Source of the DNA: Metopolophium dirhodum
Taxonomy: Eukaryota; Arthropoda; Insecta; Hemiptera; Aphididae
Direction: 5' to 3'
DNA length: 64,000 nucleotides
NCBI RefSeq assembly: GCF_019925205.1
Contig: NC_083568.1
Span: 30,254,393-30,318,392, forward strand
Positions 1 through 15,100 of this stretch are shown here, one piece after another. How positions within the stretch are numbered: the stretch's first letter is position 1; the number at the start of each line of letters is the position of its first letter. A program made the translations under genes and the position numbers. Under the pieces are notes generated by a model, which was not told the DNA's origin, made no database searches, and worked only from the letters and a program-made list of their open reading frames with translations.

Positions 1-1785
1 AAAAATCAATTAAGGAGAAATAATCAATTTGCAGGTGAAATTTAAAAAAAAATTGAACTTATCAGGAAGCTTGTTATACATTTTTAAATCTGAGATGTAA
101 AAACTAAAAAGAAACATTTTTTGAAATACTAATTACAAAATAATTTCCAATTTTAATTTAATTCATAACCTTTTGGCATTTACATTGTTTTGCTAAATAG
201 TTTTTATATAATTGGTAAAAAACAGCCAAATAAAACCGAAAACTATGATTCTCGATGTTATTGCCATTTTATAATTTATTTTATATCTATTAAAATTTAA
301 AAATGACTAACAAATAACTATTAATCTTCTCTGTGTATTGATTATGGTGGTAAATAAGATTTTTTTGTAGAACGAAGAAATTGCAGGAGGGGTTCAGGTC
401 CTTGCGTTCAAGTATGGGTTCAAGTCCTATCTTATCCTTGCGTACGATAGCCTACTAGGAATATATAGACTTATAATAATAAGTAACTTATTATTATAAG
501 TCTATGTAGGTACCTATTTTGTTAATTGTTATTGACTTATTGTATCACTAATAGTTGTACCAATTTGTTTTAATACATATCGTTTTAAGTGGCGTAATTT
601 CGAAGGGGGGGGGGTGTCGTACCACCCATGATTTTTTTAAAACTGCCAAACCATATTTTATTACTTATTTAACTATAAATATAAATATAATTATTCATAT
701 TTTATAGGTATTAGGTACTATAGTATATTTTATAGAAAGAATGCATAAAAACTCGATTCCCCTATGTTAGTATAACTAAGATAATAATACAGCGTAATAA
801 ACACTAATTACAACTGTACAAATATATTTAAATAAGGTATTAACAGGTATAGTGCAGTTAAGCAACCAAGCAATTTTTGGAAATTTTATTTCGTAGAATT
901 TAGAACAATGGAGCAATCAGAATTTATTGGTCGGACTTATTTTCAAAGTTATAAGTTATAGATAACTCGAAAATCACAAAATATGCAAAAAAAAACTAAA
1001 TACAATTTTGAATTTGAGTTCTCTGTATCGTGAAACACATTTTTAGCTTACTCTGCTATTTTTTAAGCATCTCATGAGAAATATGAAAATGCTATAATAT
1101 CCCAACCCTGGTTATAACCTTTTGAAGTTATTTTGAGTATATTTTTATGTCTACGCAGATTATTCCACGACTCTAGAATTTATTCGTCATGTACCTACTT
1201 ATACATTAAACAGATCAGAATGGTTGTACTGAGAGGTGCTTATGATAAAAACCAAATATTTTTTTTAGTAGTGGTGTAGGGTAAATTCACAAACATCACT
1301 TAATGGCAAATTCATTCATTGTATTTATTTTGTAGCTTTATGCCCTAATTTAAATGAAAAATGATTCACCAAGCATGATGCTTACCCTCTTTCAATAATT
1401 CAATAATAAAGTAATTCAAAATTCATCTTTAGAATTTTTATGTATACTCAAACCATTTTTTAACATTTTTAAATGTTTAAGGAGTGTCCATATAACAATA
1501 AAAATTTTAGTTTATTTTTTTTTTTGAGACACTCCCTCTATCCCAACCAATGGGGGGGGGCATTACTTTTTTACTGTAAATTATTGAGTGGATAATTTTT
1601 TTTAATGTTCACACCTAAGGATAATTATCCTTAAAAATGTAAAATAAGTATAATATTGGAAAAATGATTTACATTAATAGATTAATATTAATCACTAATA
1701 CAATTTTCAAATCGCCTTATAGCTCCATATGTACCATAATATGTCTTTCAAAGTCATCAACGATAAACATTGGCTGACCTATTGG
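1..1785. other. Intergenic AT-rich DNA, no gene seen
   Basis: I see no convincing coding region, tRNA or other RNA gene here. The stretch is AT-rich with short G runs near 605-617 and 1551-1560, of the kind often found in decayed MITEs. A short palindrome of alternating TTATTATAAG sequence lies near 470-505. Nothing else can be supported. Confidence 0.6.
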
Positions 1786-2036
1786 CTATTAAGAGGACGC
1801 TTCACTCGCATGTTGTCTCCGTCTTACAAGTGCGTAACATGGCAAATTGTACACTCGGCAGAACACGTGTAGCTCTGTTAGTTTAAAAATTAGAGTGAAT
1901 TGACCTCTTATAAAATTTAAAGGTATAAGATTATTATCTAACGGAGCTACACGTGTTCTACTGAGCGTACAATAATTTGCTATGTTACGCACTTGTAAGA
2001 CGGAGACAACATGCGGGCGAGGCGTCCTTTTAATAG
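1786..2036. mobile_element. MITE with nearly 100-bp terminal inverted repeats
   Basis: The arms at about 1786-1881 and 1938-2036 are near-perfect reverse complements. The element starts CTATTAAGAGGACGC and ends with the complement of CTATTAAAAGGACGC. The central spacer is only about 55 bp, so the whole 251-bp unit can fold into one long hairpin. There is no transposase, which makes it a non-autonomous (MITE or foldback) element. Related termini occur at 38621-38860 and 20030-20096. It lies about 1.1 kb upstream of the casein kinase start. Superfamily unresolved; a TA target duplication is possible but not proven. Confidence 0.85.
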
Positions 2037-3132
2037 AATAATCAAGTTAAATAATTCAAGAAGCCTGAAATACACGTTCGAATTTTGATTCTGAAACATC
2101 AACATTTTAAGAAAAATTATCCGCTAAATAATTTAGAGCAAGAAATGTTCGGTATAAATATATAATTGCAGTTTAGCTACCACGCTAAAGTATAGCTATA
2201 CTAACTAGCCCTCCCTATATAGTATTTAGTTATACACAAACATTTACCAAGACGTTTAACACTGTAAAAAATTAGATTATTACAATATATAATTCAAAAA
2301 TAAATTACCAACATCGAGAAAAAGTCAACGATCAGTAATTGTATATAGTTGATTACGTATTTACGCATGACACGAAAAGAAAATTAACTTAACTGTACGA
2401 CAATGATAATTAACTATAAAAAGTTAAGTTACAACGATACAAATTGATTACTGAATAAGTTAATAAGTTCAAAACAAAAATAATTAACTATAGTTAAGTT
2501 AGTAAACTTTTGAACAAGTTAATGCCCACCTTTACTAATATATCATAACACAGTGATGATTGGCGATTATAGGTACATATTATTATAACTAACGAGTGCC
2601 GGAGGGGATCGTATTTTCTGGATAGATAGTCAGAGTACTACGACTAGTAGTTACTAGTTAGTAGTTAGTACGAGTTCTAATAGTTATACATAATAACATT
2701 GAAGATTGTTGAAACTTGAAATTGAACAGTTCTTTGAAACGTACGCGCGCCGAGGAGGTGGTGGTGGTTACAGTGTGGCGCAGGACCGTTTTTTCCGCGA
2801 TCTCTTTGAAATCTGTCGTGCCAGTACACCGCCAGTGTCGCTAGAGTCGCGGCGAAATTAATGTCAGACGAGCCAACAACAACAAAGCGATCGGACGTAA
2901 TCGGAATAATTTTTTTTGTTTTTTTTTGTTTTCGTCGATTTTCTCCAGTCTCGTCGATCGTTATGTGAACATTAGAATAAGTCATCGGCAAACCGACTAT
3001 AGTTTGTGTAACAATATCATCCTCGACACATAAGCAACGAGCTGCGCGCGCTCCCGCCCCCCAGGCACATCCGACGCGTCCGTCGATAACCAAATTTGGG
3101 AGCTGTAAACCGTCCGGGAAGTCGTTCGCAAA
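2037..3132 (+). promoter_or_regulatory. Upstream region and presumed 5' UTR of the casein kinase 1 alpha gene
   Basis: Base composition changes from AT-rich to CpG-containing at about 2600-3132, just before the casein kinase ATG. That is typical of a housekeeping promoter and 5' leader. The start context is CGCAAAATGTCG, with A at -3. No TATA box or initiator can be placed with confidence. The open reading frame on the opposite strand (3525-2677) overlaps casein kinase exon 1 and shows no recognisable domain, so I treat it as a shadow. A transcription start cannot be fixed from sequence alone. Confidence 0.5.
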
Positions 3133-6100
3133 ATGTCGAATGTCGCCAGTACGTTCAAACACGATTATATAGGCGGTGGAAAGTACCGTGTCGTCCGGAG
3201 GCTCGGCAGCGGGTCTTTCGGCGAGATATTTCTCGGGCTCAACGTTATCAACGGCGAGGTGAGAATAATAATTATACGTCGAGCTTATTATTTTTATGTC
3301 ATCCTCGTTTTCTACGGCCCCGTATACCACCACACCATACCCCATTCGTGCCTGTGGACACGACACCGACCGTGTGTTTTTGTGCGCGCGTGTGTACGTC
3401 CGTCGAATATGTTTATACGTATATTTATGTGTTCGTGTATTTACATAATTCGCGCGAGATTGATGTCCGATGGCGGCCCCTCTGCCCTCGCAAATGTAGC
3501 TGGTACTTACTATCTGGGGGGACACCGTCGTCGACTATTGTCGATCATTGCACGGATGGTTGGAATTTAATTGAAATAAGTTATAAATATGTATATATAT
3601 ATATTCCTCGGTACGTGGGCACAGTATGCAGCAATATAGCATTGATTCGGTGACACCTGGTAAACCATACATGCGTTACCTAGGTCTCCGTATAGCGTTT
3701 GTTCTCGTTTGTACGAGGTAAATAAAAATACAATCAAACACATAGCTTCCTAGTTTGTTTCATCGTGTGAAATGTACCTATATTATATTTAACACGGAAT
3801 AAGAATTATAACTGTTAGATATAATTGAGTACCTAGCAACAATAATAGGAACGAGGAATTACCACCAAGATGCTGTGCTAGTTGGTATTATTAAAAGATA
3901 GAGATAAACATAACAAAGAAACATTTTTTAGATTAGGTAGTATAATAGAAATTAAAAATATTTTTAGCCAAACTCGCTATTGTGGATGAAATTAAATTAT
4001 TAAATGTACATCACATTTTAGGGAACATAGTGTGACACTATTGCATTGTGTGAAAATATCTTATAAGAAATCCAATATTCTACGGTCTTAGAGTTGTCTG
4101 TAGTGAACAGAGCAATGAATATGATAAGTAGGTTAATCGTATTTGATTTTATTTATGGATGTTGTATATTTTATTTTTATAAATAAATTTACTATAGGGA
4201 ATTTAGCCTCGGGACACCTGCTGCCCAATAGGTTTTGATATTATCATAATTTCAGTTATTAATTGTTGAATCCTACTGCTATTCTTAAGTATGGTACATT
4301 GTTGTTTTACTCTCAATCTGGTTAAATTGTTTGGATTAAGCCTTATATTAACATTTACCTATTATAGATCCTGATTGTGCATTACTTAAGTTCTATCTAA
4401 GATTTTAAGAATAGATTCATTTTTGGATTAAATGTATGATCTAAGGACAAAAGTGGTAGATACTTTTCTACTATCTTGAATACAGCCAGTATCAATTTCA
4501 TTATCTCCATTACCACCAGATTGGATGCGATTGAATATATGCGATTAACAATTATATAAATTATGGCACAATAGTAGATTGGAATAACAGTGTGAAAAGT
4601 ATGTGCGTAAAAAAAAATCGGGAATCCATTGAATATTGTTAAAATTTATTAGGGTATGTTTTCCAAGAGGGTATGTTTTATAAATTAATGCTGAAAGAGT
4701 ATTAACAGTAGTTAGTTATATTAAATTTTTAAGAAACAATTTCTATCTAAAGCCTAAAGGTACTTACCTATATAGGCGCAACTATAGAGATATTTTCCCT
4801 GAGAGGTTAGAATTTTATCAGCAGCACATACCCTGATAATTGATATTTTAAACTAAAATATGATTAAAAAACTGGGGAGGGGGGGGGTGTTAAGCCACTA
4901 TCCCCAAACCACCGCCTAATTGCGCCAATGATTACCTAATCTTTTATAACTGCACACAAATTTTCTTTTTTTCAATAGGTATTACTTAGAATTCATGAGA
5001 AAGTAAAATAATATTTTAAGTTTTATAATAAAATATAAATTACAATAAATAGTAGTCTTTAAATCTATTTTTAGATTCCAAAATAATTGTAGGTGTATAG
5101 GTTCTAGCTAATAATTATTTATTTTATTTTAAATTAAATAATTTAATATACCTTGTTTTAAAACTTCTATTTGTTCATAAGTTTTAGGTATTAAAATATT
5201 AATTCAATTTTTTATGTATTGCAAATTTCTAAAAAAAAAAAAAATGATATTTAATTTTAAAGATTTTAACAATTTTATTATAAAACATCTTGCAGGTATT
5301 TAAAAAGTTACAAGTTCCTACTACAATCCATTATTAAAAAATAATTTGATGTATCAATAGATTTTAATATACCTTCCTATAGTTCTGATATCAAACCTTG
5401 AAATTTAAGCCTTGGTTATAGTATTCAGGTCCAAGGTGTTAAATATAAAACAAAAACATAATATCCTTTCTCAAATATAATAATAATATATTCCTACCTA
5501 TGTTCCTAATAAGCTTATTTATATATTATTATTTACTATTCGTTTATAAGAACCTATATACTACCTATGTTAATAACTTTTTGTATATTTTAAAATGAAC
5601 ACCTACCTACCTATTGTACCCACATTTATTTTATTATACATTTTTTAAAATCATGGACTTGGGTGATCTTAGTAGCGGTTTAATGCATAAAACTAATTTA
5701 GTACATGAAACATATTAACATTCCAACCAGTTTAATTTCATAAATACATTAAATATCTCTACATAGGTACTATTTCTGTAAAATATATAATTATTTTAAA
5801 AATAGAAAACTGTGAATCTATCTTAGCAAACTTGTATATCATAATATTTAAAAAAAAAATGTTTAAGTATTAAAGTCTAGAGAATAATGTATAATATTGG
5901 TAGTTAGATACCTAATGATTTAGTTGTTGTATATTCTAAAACTTTTACATTAATTGCTAGATAGAAGGTTTTGTATGATTACATTTTTTTTTTGATACAA
6001 TTAATCTATACCTATTACCATAGATTTTATAGCTACATTTAATTTGAAAAATATATACTTATTTTTTAGGAGGTGGCAATAAAATTTGAAAGTGCAAAAG

Positions 6101-9100
6101 CTCGCCATCCTCAGCTACAGTACGAAAGCAGACTTTATAAAGTATTACAAGGAGGAGTTGGAATACCACATATGAGGTAAGTTAATTTATTTATTGTTTT
6201 TTTTTTTTATAAAACAGTTGATGGTGTTGCCCAAGAAAAATTAAATAATGTAGAATTACTCTGTCTTTAACTCTGTTAATTGTTAACTACAGATATTTTT
6301 AGCACAGTCATTTGGATGGCTAAGCCAAATATTTATGTACCTCTATGTCTAAAATGATGTACAATATCGGTAGATATTCCCTAAGTTTCCGTGTGTAAAT
6401 CCAAAATTTGAGAAATGGGCTTCGAGATGCACATTCTTGTGTAGGACCATGAGTTCTATAGACTTGGATGTAGATCGCTTACACATACATACACATACCC
6501 AAACATTGAAACATAGCCTTTTATTAATCTAGGTTATTTGTAGGCTCCTCTAACTCAATTCAAATTCAAAAGTATTTATATATTAAAGTTACATTATAGA
6601 AAATTATATAAAGTAATATAATGTTCTTAAACATTAAAAAATTATTTAATGAATATGTCTCGTATTTTCTAAGGTATGGCCGGGCTTAAAATAAAATAAT
6701 CAACTTAAGTAGTCTGCCAGGCCATAAAGCCCATCCTGACTTATCCATTGAGAAAAGCGTAATTGATGCTTGACAAATTAGTCTAAATCAACATTGTTGT
6801 CTGTAGACACTACAATTTTTTTTTTTATTGAATATTAATTAATTTATTAATTCTATGAAAATTATTAATATATTTATATTACACTTATTAGTTTTAAATC
6901 TATAAATCTATTCAAACAAATTACTTTGGATTATTTCGTAAAATCATTATATATATTATTGTATATTGTTCTCAGTTTGATTAGGTATTTTATATTTTAA
7001 TGAAATGTTTTATCATATAATATTATGTTAATTTATCACACTTTGTGTTAGGCTAAATTATTGTTCCAATATAATCATTTAAGACTGTAAAGAAGACACA
7101 AAACCCTCATAGTCATCGGTCTTCATAAATGTTGCACATTTGCTTTCAGAAGAATCAATTTTGCATTGTTAGGTTTAATACTAAAGTGAATTGACTTATT
7201 ATTAGATTTGAAAGTGATAATAATAACAAGTTTTTACGTCGGTTTTTTACAGTATTTAAATTTTTGAGCAAGTTATGAGCATTTTTAAATTGCACTATAC
7301 TCATATCTCACTTTAAAATTGAAATATCGTAGAAAACGAACGTACAAAGATAATGTGCTTACCTTTAATTCACTCTAATAATTAATATTAAATCTAACAA
7401 TACAATATTTAAATTGGTTCTACTGAACGAAAATTTAGTATATGACATAATATGTTTTACGTTTTAAGACAACGCATGCGGGTATTACACTATTACGTTC
7501 TCTTATAGTTATGCTAGAAGTTATTTTTAATAATTATAAAAGTTATTTTAATTGTATGAACATCATAAAATTAAAAATATTGAGAATTTAATTTTTATTA
7601 AATAAATGAATATGTGCAGTGAGCCGCACTGGGTTCAGTACATGCATTTATTGGATTATATACTAGACAAAACATAGTTTAAAAACTAAAATATGGCTTC
7701 ATGTTTTTTTCCATCAATATAAAACTATATTATTTTTATTTTTTCATAGAAACATTATAAACACATATTGGTATCGTTTTTCAATAATTGTCTTAATTAT
7801 TAAGACATCGTATAGTTTTCAGACAACATTTGTTTTAGTTTAAGTTATATAGATTTTATTCTCTTTTCTATTGTATCTTGGATTGTAACTGTGTGTGTTG
7901 ACGCCTCACTGTTGTTTTACCCCAATGAATTTCATTTTTAAACTTAACGATTATTTTTACCTATATTCAATATTGTTTGAAAATATATTTTAGTGTAGAT
8001 GGTATGTATGCCATTTTTTGTCGGTTGATGAAATGGAGGAGTAGCGTAGTCTTATTAAATGTGCGTCAAGTAACGTGTCACCCTTAAAAAAAAATTAACT
8101 AGTCTATAACTGGCTTCATTACCTAAAATAAAAGTAAATGTGTAATCAAGTTAAGTTGTAAACAATCCGTCATGAGCATTGAGTACTGAGTTTCTGAATA
8201 CTAGATTGTATACTATCCTAAATATTGTTTCTTGATTTATTGTTCACGACTTTACGTCTTATGATTTTGGTGTATTACGATTATAATATTTTGTAATTAA
8301 TGCTTTAGGATATAAAATTATATAAAAATGCAAATTATTGTCATTTTAAAATGTATAATAATATAATACATGAATATATTATTATGGTGTTTGCTTTTCA
8401 GGTTTTTTCGATAATTAATATTAATATACATGACCTGCGGTTATCTTATCTATTTAATCACTGTCCGTGTTCTATGATAAAATTTTAAAAAATCGTGTTT
8501 GTTTCGTCCAATCTATTTATATTCTATGGTTTCGTCACTGCCCGAAATAATGTTTGTCGATAAATGATATTGTAAAATATCCACCCCTCCACCCAATAAA
8601 TAATAATAACAGACTAATATAATTTAATAGTATTGTTAGTTATTACTTATTAGACGTTTGTTTTGATCGAATACACAATAGGCAACGTTGTGCCTATGTA
8701 TAGTTATACTATTCTTTACGTAACGATGTTTTCCCGGCGGCTCTCTCCTGGAGCACACTGACGCCACTATAAAATAAGTAATATAATATGTAACTGTACA
8801 CACAATATAATAATATTATTATGTACCATTGCCGCGGAATAATACCTATCACGAAACTTTTCTATTGCGCACGGACGACGCGGCAACGTCGCGCGTACCC
8901 GCGGTACTGCCGTGTGCTGGTGTACGACCACTACTACGTCGGGTCTCCGGTCAACAGACGGCAACGTCGCCGTGTAGGGCCATTAAACCATCATCATTGT
9001 CTTCGTCTGGGGCCCGTCAGCTGCAGTCCGGCACTCCGGCCTAATATGCGGTACGCGTGCCGTGTCTAATATACAAGATACAACACAGCCACAGTGTCTA

Positions 9101-12100
9101 TCGCCGCGAAACAAACGGCCGCGTTTTTTTCCTCAACAGTTTGTTTGTTTGTGTTAATATTCGCGTTTGGTCATAGGCAGGAAATTGAGAGTCCCGAGCT
9201 GGATATCGAAACGAATTTAATTTTAGTCGGAACGTTCTGTACTTATGTGACCCCTCAGAACCCCCTCCCCCCCTCACACACACACTCGCACACTACAGTA
9301 ACACGTGCGAAATCTGTACCGCCTAATGGCCAATAATAGACGATAATAAAACAGAAGACTGTTACGTGAAAAATCATGTACATTAGTAGCACTATTAAAC
9401 TACTTCATAATATTATATATAGCTGGTGCCTACAACTGCGTTTTTGCCTTTCAATAATAATTTTTATATTTGTTACGCATGGTATAATAGTCCACGTTGG
9501 TCGATGATACTTTTTATGCTCTACCTTTGAGCTAATGTTCTAGGACCAACATACTGGTTACCAGTGGTAATATTGCAAAACAGACTAAATTGTGAGAATG
9601 ATATAGGAATATAGCTATTGTAGATAGATTTCCAATAAAACAAAAAATCATAAATGAAATACTTGAACTCTGGAGGATTGCCGAGAATATTGCAAGGAAT
9701 CCCGGTAAAGAGTGAACTTGACTGTTAATTTTAAAATGGGGTCGAAAATTCCAATAAAAAGTAGATAGTATATCATATATTTAAAATTAAACTTACTGCT
9801 GTAAAATTATTAATTTTGTTAAAAGTTATTATGCGTGGTTTTTGTAAATTTCATTTTGGAAGTCAATTATTATTTATTTCACAAATTTGGAATTTCTTAA
9901 GAAGATTAATCCGATTATTTATTTTGGCCTATTGTTTAAAATGTATTAAGTTGAAATAATTTATTACGTTTTTGTGTCACAATAAATTAACTTAAAAAGT
10001 TATATTTGAAAACCCTAGGTATTATGGTTAGATTATATTTGACTTCATATGATAATGGTGATCCTGGACATAGATATATTCCGTATTATTGAATTATTCA
10101 AATGTCAAGGTTATTTTTAACATAATATCACCTAAATAGTTAAAGTTTTGCATTCCGATGACCATGAATTCTGTTAGTTTAACATTATAATTAATTCCCC
10201 AAATAATTGATCCATTGGGCCCATATAATTATATTTATATTCTGAGTCATATATATATATATATTATATGCACTGCACAAGGTTGACATAATATTATTAT
10301 CTTTAACAATACTTTTACAAACAAATTTTTCAGATTCAACATTTTTCAACACATTAAGTTTTAGGCTATTTTTGTATTATTATTATTTATATTGTAATTT
10401 TATTTTGTTTTAGTACGATATTAATTATAAATACTTTTCTTTTATTATACAAATATTATTTTACTATATAGTCATAATTCATTAAATAGTTTTTATTTGT
10501 TTATCGTTAAATTACATGAAAATGTTGGTTCATGGTATTTTTATGCTATCAAATCATATAGAATAATTTGATTTATGATGTTAATTATTGTCTATGAACG
10601 TGACATTTAGTACTTTTGTTTTTGTTTTATAGTTACCTACTGTACTGTAATACTGTATAGTGTATCGTATACACATTTAATGGTCTGCACTCTGCTGCAA
10701 TTATTTATAACTTAGCTTACAAAGTAAGTTTTGATTTAATTTGTATTGATAATATATTTGATATATTATAATACCCTTTCAAAGAGTAATGAAGTGAAAA
10801 AAAATATAAAAAGGTTATTAGATTCTGAACCAAGCAACGCATATTATATGTATTAGCTTTACAATGCATATTTTTCAGCTTTGAGGCAGTAAAAATGTTT
10901 CATTATATTTATTGATGATGGTGGTATCTGATAGCAAATTGCCAAATTGGATTTAATTGATACTTTATCTTTCCAGTATTTTTCAAAATAATCGATAAAA
11001 ATAAAAATCGGGGAACTCGCTAGACACTATGCTATACGCCTATACAGTAATTGTTGAGTGTACTTTGTCATTGAGTATAGGTCACTGTAATGTTTATGTT
11101 TAACTTGAATTCAATGATAAATCAATTGAAAAATAATAAAAATAAATCAAATTCCATACGAAAAAAGATGAGTGGAGACGGTCTGCTGCTTAGAATATTA
11201 TTTATTGCTGTTGTTAATTTATTTTTCCTTTTAGTACTATGGTAGGTTGGACTAATTTTTGCCAAAAACAAATCGCAAAATACATAATTTAATATGGTAA
11301 TATTATTATAATATTATCAACTGTTATTAACTTATTCAATACGTCCATACCGACGTACCGAAAATCATTGTAAATAGGTATAAATACATAAATAGCTAAA
11401 AATTAATTTGAATATTTTGAAAATGTCGTTGTCTATGTTAACTGTTAAGTAATTGATGAATATTTCAAATTTAAATAATTCAAATTGAATAATCATAAAA
11501 TTGATTAATTTAATTTCCAGTACAAAAACTGATAAGAAATTTTAAAATTAAAAAAAAATTACGAATTTACAAATTTACAAAATAATTTTATATTTTTCGT
11601 GATTTTGATGAATATTAAATTTTTTTAAATGTAAATTTAAATCTAACTTATTTTATCACTGGTACATTATCGAAAATAAAATTTAATTAAATATTTTTTT
11701 ATTATGTCTTGTATATTCTAATATGAATATTTGGTAAAAATGTCATAGGTAAAGAATAATAATAAAAAAGCAATCCCGTTTTTTTTGGTTTTTTCTAAAA
11801 ACTACAAAATATTTTTACTTTTGAACCCTTCCCCACAAACTACCAAATAGATCCAATTTGCTACCCGAAACCACTTTCAAGGAATTTTTACTCCTTCTAA
11901 GGTGTTCACACACTAAAAAAATCTTTTGTAAATCAATACATTCATCACTTTGTTCAGATCACAAATACCGCAGACAGGAATAATTACCCAAGTCCCAGAA
12001 CCAGTTTTAGTTTTGAATAAAATCGATTTTGTTGTAATTAAAAATCCTCAAGATTTGCCATTTTATCCTTTTTCTACTTTTCTAGACATTTACTTTTCAA

Positions 12101-15100
12101 AATATTTTGGTTGCTACGCCATAATATAAACTGAAAATAATTACAGGAGTTAGTATTTTTCAGAAAAATATTTGTCTGGAATAACAATATCCAAGAGGAA
12201 CAACATTTCTAAAGAATTTTATCTATTTTAGTATTTTCTTATTTCTTGAAACGATATTTACAAGAATCGAAAAATTAGGATGATATAAATTTCTGGAATA
12301 CTATTAATTAGGATAATATTACTCAGGAGTCAGGACGGGGAAATGGGGTCCGATATTAAATAAGATCTTATTTTACAGAATGTACCCATTTAAGGTACAT
12401 ACTGCAGCGGTGGCGATTACCGGTGACGCAGTAACGGCAAAATGAAGCCGGTCACAATTTACAGCTGCAGTGTGACCTTTACACAACGTCAAGATTGTGT
12501 ATATTTTTCGGTAAAATAAGATTCTTAATTATTATCAGTCCCGAAAAATACGGTCCTGTACAATATTGTCCCCATCAATACCAATCTCGTAAATTAATAT
12601 TGGTTCCGAATTTTAGAGACCTGAGTAATAATATTATAATTATTAATATTCCTAACAGATATGATTTCTGTAATTTTTTTTTAGTACACTACATCATCCT
12701 AGTTTGTATGATAACATTATATTAGTTCAAGAAAATACTATTCCTGTATAATACTGTTCCTAAATTATATCATTCTGTACAAAAAACAACTCAATTTATT
12801 ATTTTTATGTTGAACAATTTCCTAATTTATATAATAGCATTCCATAATATTATATCATTGTATTTAAATTTAACACATCCATTATAATGATCTACTCAAT
12901 GACTAGGTAAATTTTAAATCTTCTTAACAATATACTAGCGGATCGACTTCCCCTATTGTCTATATTAATAACTTTTAGTTGAAATAGGTTTATTGTAGTT
13001 TAATTGATTATTTTATTATCATAGTCTTATTTAAATATTATTGGTCAGTAATTATTTTTAGAGATATTCCAATATTTAATAACTAATAAGTTTGTCAAAT
13101 TTGATTTGTTTTTGTCCTTGTATATTATACTATTATAAATTAAGTACTAATGTGGTAATTAAATTAATTAATATAATATACTACATACACATGTTGACAT
13201 ATATAAATATGTTAGTTTCTAAGGGAAAATAACGTCAAAAATCGAATTTTATCATTAGATCTTATACATTTCGAAAGTATATTTAGTCATTTTTATTTTA
13301 ATAATAATTTTAAAAAGACCCGATTTTACTCAAAGTTGATACACGTATTTATTTTGTTATACTTATGAGTATATATAATTTGAAATAGTAGGCGTCTCCT
13401 CCAAGTGTAATATATTCATGCTGAATCAGTCATCCGTTTCGGTTGCGCAGCGTGTTCCTATGGCAACATTTGATCCAAATAATGGAAACCTCAAAAGTAA
13501 ATGTAAAATGTTTAAAACTGAAATATTATGTTATTTATCGAATAGTATATATGTATACATGTACTTATACATTACACATACTATACAGTGTACATGTATA
13601 ATTCAGACAAGGTGAATAATATTGAATGGTATTAATGTTATATAAATGAGAAACAATAAGTCGTTTCCTTGTAACTTATTTGGACAAAAGATATTCCAAA
13701 AGTTTTAAAATAAAATGTTGTGTTACGATATATTTGGTATTAATTAACCTTGTTTACGAATTACGTTGTATTTAATAAATATATTAAGGATGTTCTTTAT
13801 TTTTATGCAATTTCATTCTACTCTACTATCCGAGATAATTTATTATTATTTTTATTTTTATAGTTTAAGCTGGTATAAACAGTTGTTTAATTAGTATTCT
13901 GTATTAGTTATTTTATTTTTATATAATTAATATAATATATAATATGAATCATCACTAATCAGATATAATTACCACAATATCTAATTACTAGTGAAACGGA
14001 TAAACAATCTGTTGTCGCAATGCAATAATCATAATTAAATTATTTCGTTTGGCATATTCTTTAATCTTTTGTATAATTTTTGGTCATCTTTTCAAAATTA
14101 TAAGCATTTTAGTTGAGATTGCAAATATCTACGTAAAATAATCCAATATTTAAAATTGAAATTCCATTGTTCATAATTAGTTATTGTAAAAGACCTATGC
14201 CCCGTGGTGGAAAGATTTCCCGTTTAATGATGATCTCACTTAACGTTGCCTCGGGTGTACCGCGTTGAGGTTCTTTTCATACAATTTATATTTTAAATTT
14301 GATGTCTTCCTCGACTTGAAAAAAAAATAAAAAATGTAATTCATTATCATGTCTAATTATTATCATATTTTGGAAGAGTACGATTATTAATTAATTGGAA
14401 CGTGAGACAATTTTAAGGGTGGACGATTATTTGGGTCCGTCTTTATTTTTTGATGATGCAAGTAGGAAATTAGGTTTATAGGTCACCGGGCGGAGTTGCG
14501 TATAATAGAGACGCGAGGAAAATATACCACGCCTATAACGCTGGTTTCGTTTTCTATTTTCAGGCGGGTTTCACTTTTTTCGACTTTTGTCACCATAAAA
14601 CACATCTTTGACCTCTATAGATTTAAGTATTTCACCAATTCATATTTTGAATTTATCATAATATTAATTTTATCGTTATATAAAATATTTGTGTACCTAT
14701 TTATCATGCGGTTTGAAAAAGTATCCCTTGTATTAAATTTTGTACATACCTACATGCAAATAATATATTAATAATAAATAAATGAATGATAAAATATGTA
14801 ATAAGTTCTGGTTTTACAAATAACGTGTATTTTTTGTCAACGAAACACTTTTAGGGGTAAAATAAAAATATGTTTCAATCTTCAACTTTGAACAATTTTT
14901 ACTTTCTGGTACAAATTTTATCTAGTTGATACTTAGGGGATAATAAATTCCCAGTACGCAATATAATCAGGCAATACATAGAAATATACAAATTTTTTTG
15001 CTCAAAATGAATAACCATATATAGTAGGGACTTGGATTTTTTACAAAATATTTATATTAGAATTTTACATTCCTAATATAATTGTCAAAATAATTGGAAA

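Noticed and set aside
391..440. GGTTCAAGTCC-like string suggesting a tRNA T-arm
   Set aside because: No matching acceptor, D or anticodon stems could be found around it.
2677..3525. 282-codon minus-strand open frame opposite the CK1 alpha first exon
   Set aside because: It overlaps the exon and promoter of a certain gene, has a His/Thr/Arg low-complexity look and no domain. Its openness reflects the local GC-rich composition.
9094..9336. Open frame MSIAAKQTAAFF... with a signal-peptide-like start
   Set aside because: The first codon is GTG, not ATG, and it ends in low-complexity Ser/His/Thr; no supporting splice context.
13418..13615. Open frame MLNQSSVSVAQRVPMATFDP... with a donor-like GTAAAT
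   Set aside because: It looks exon-like over about 30 codons but I recognise no homologue and no partner exon; kept only as a remark in the intron entry.
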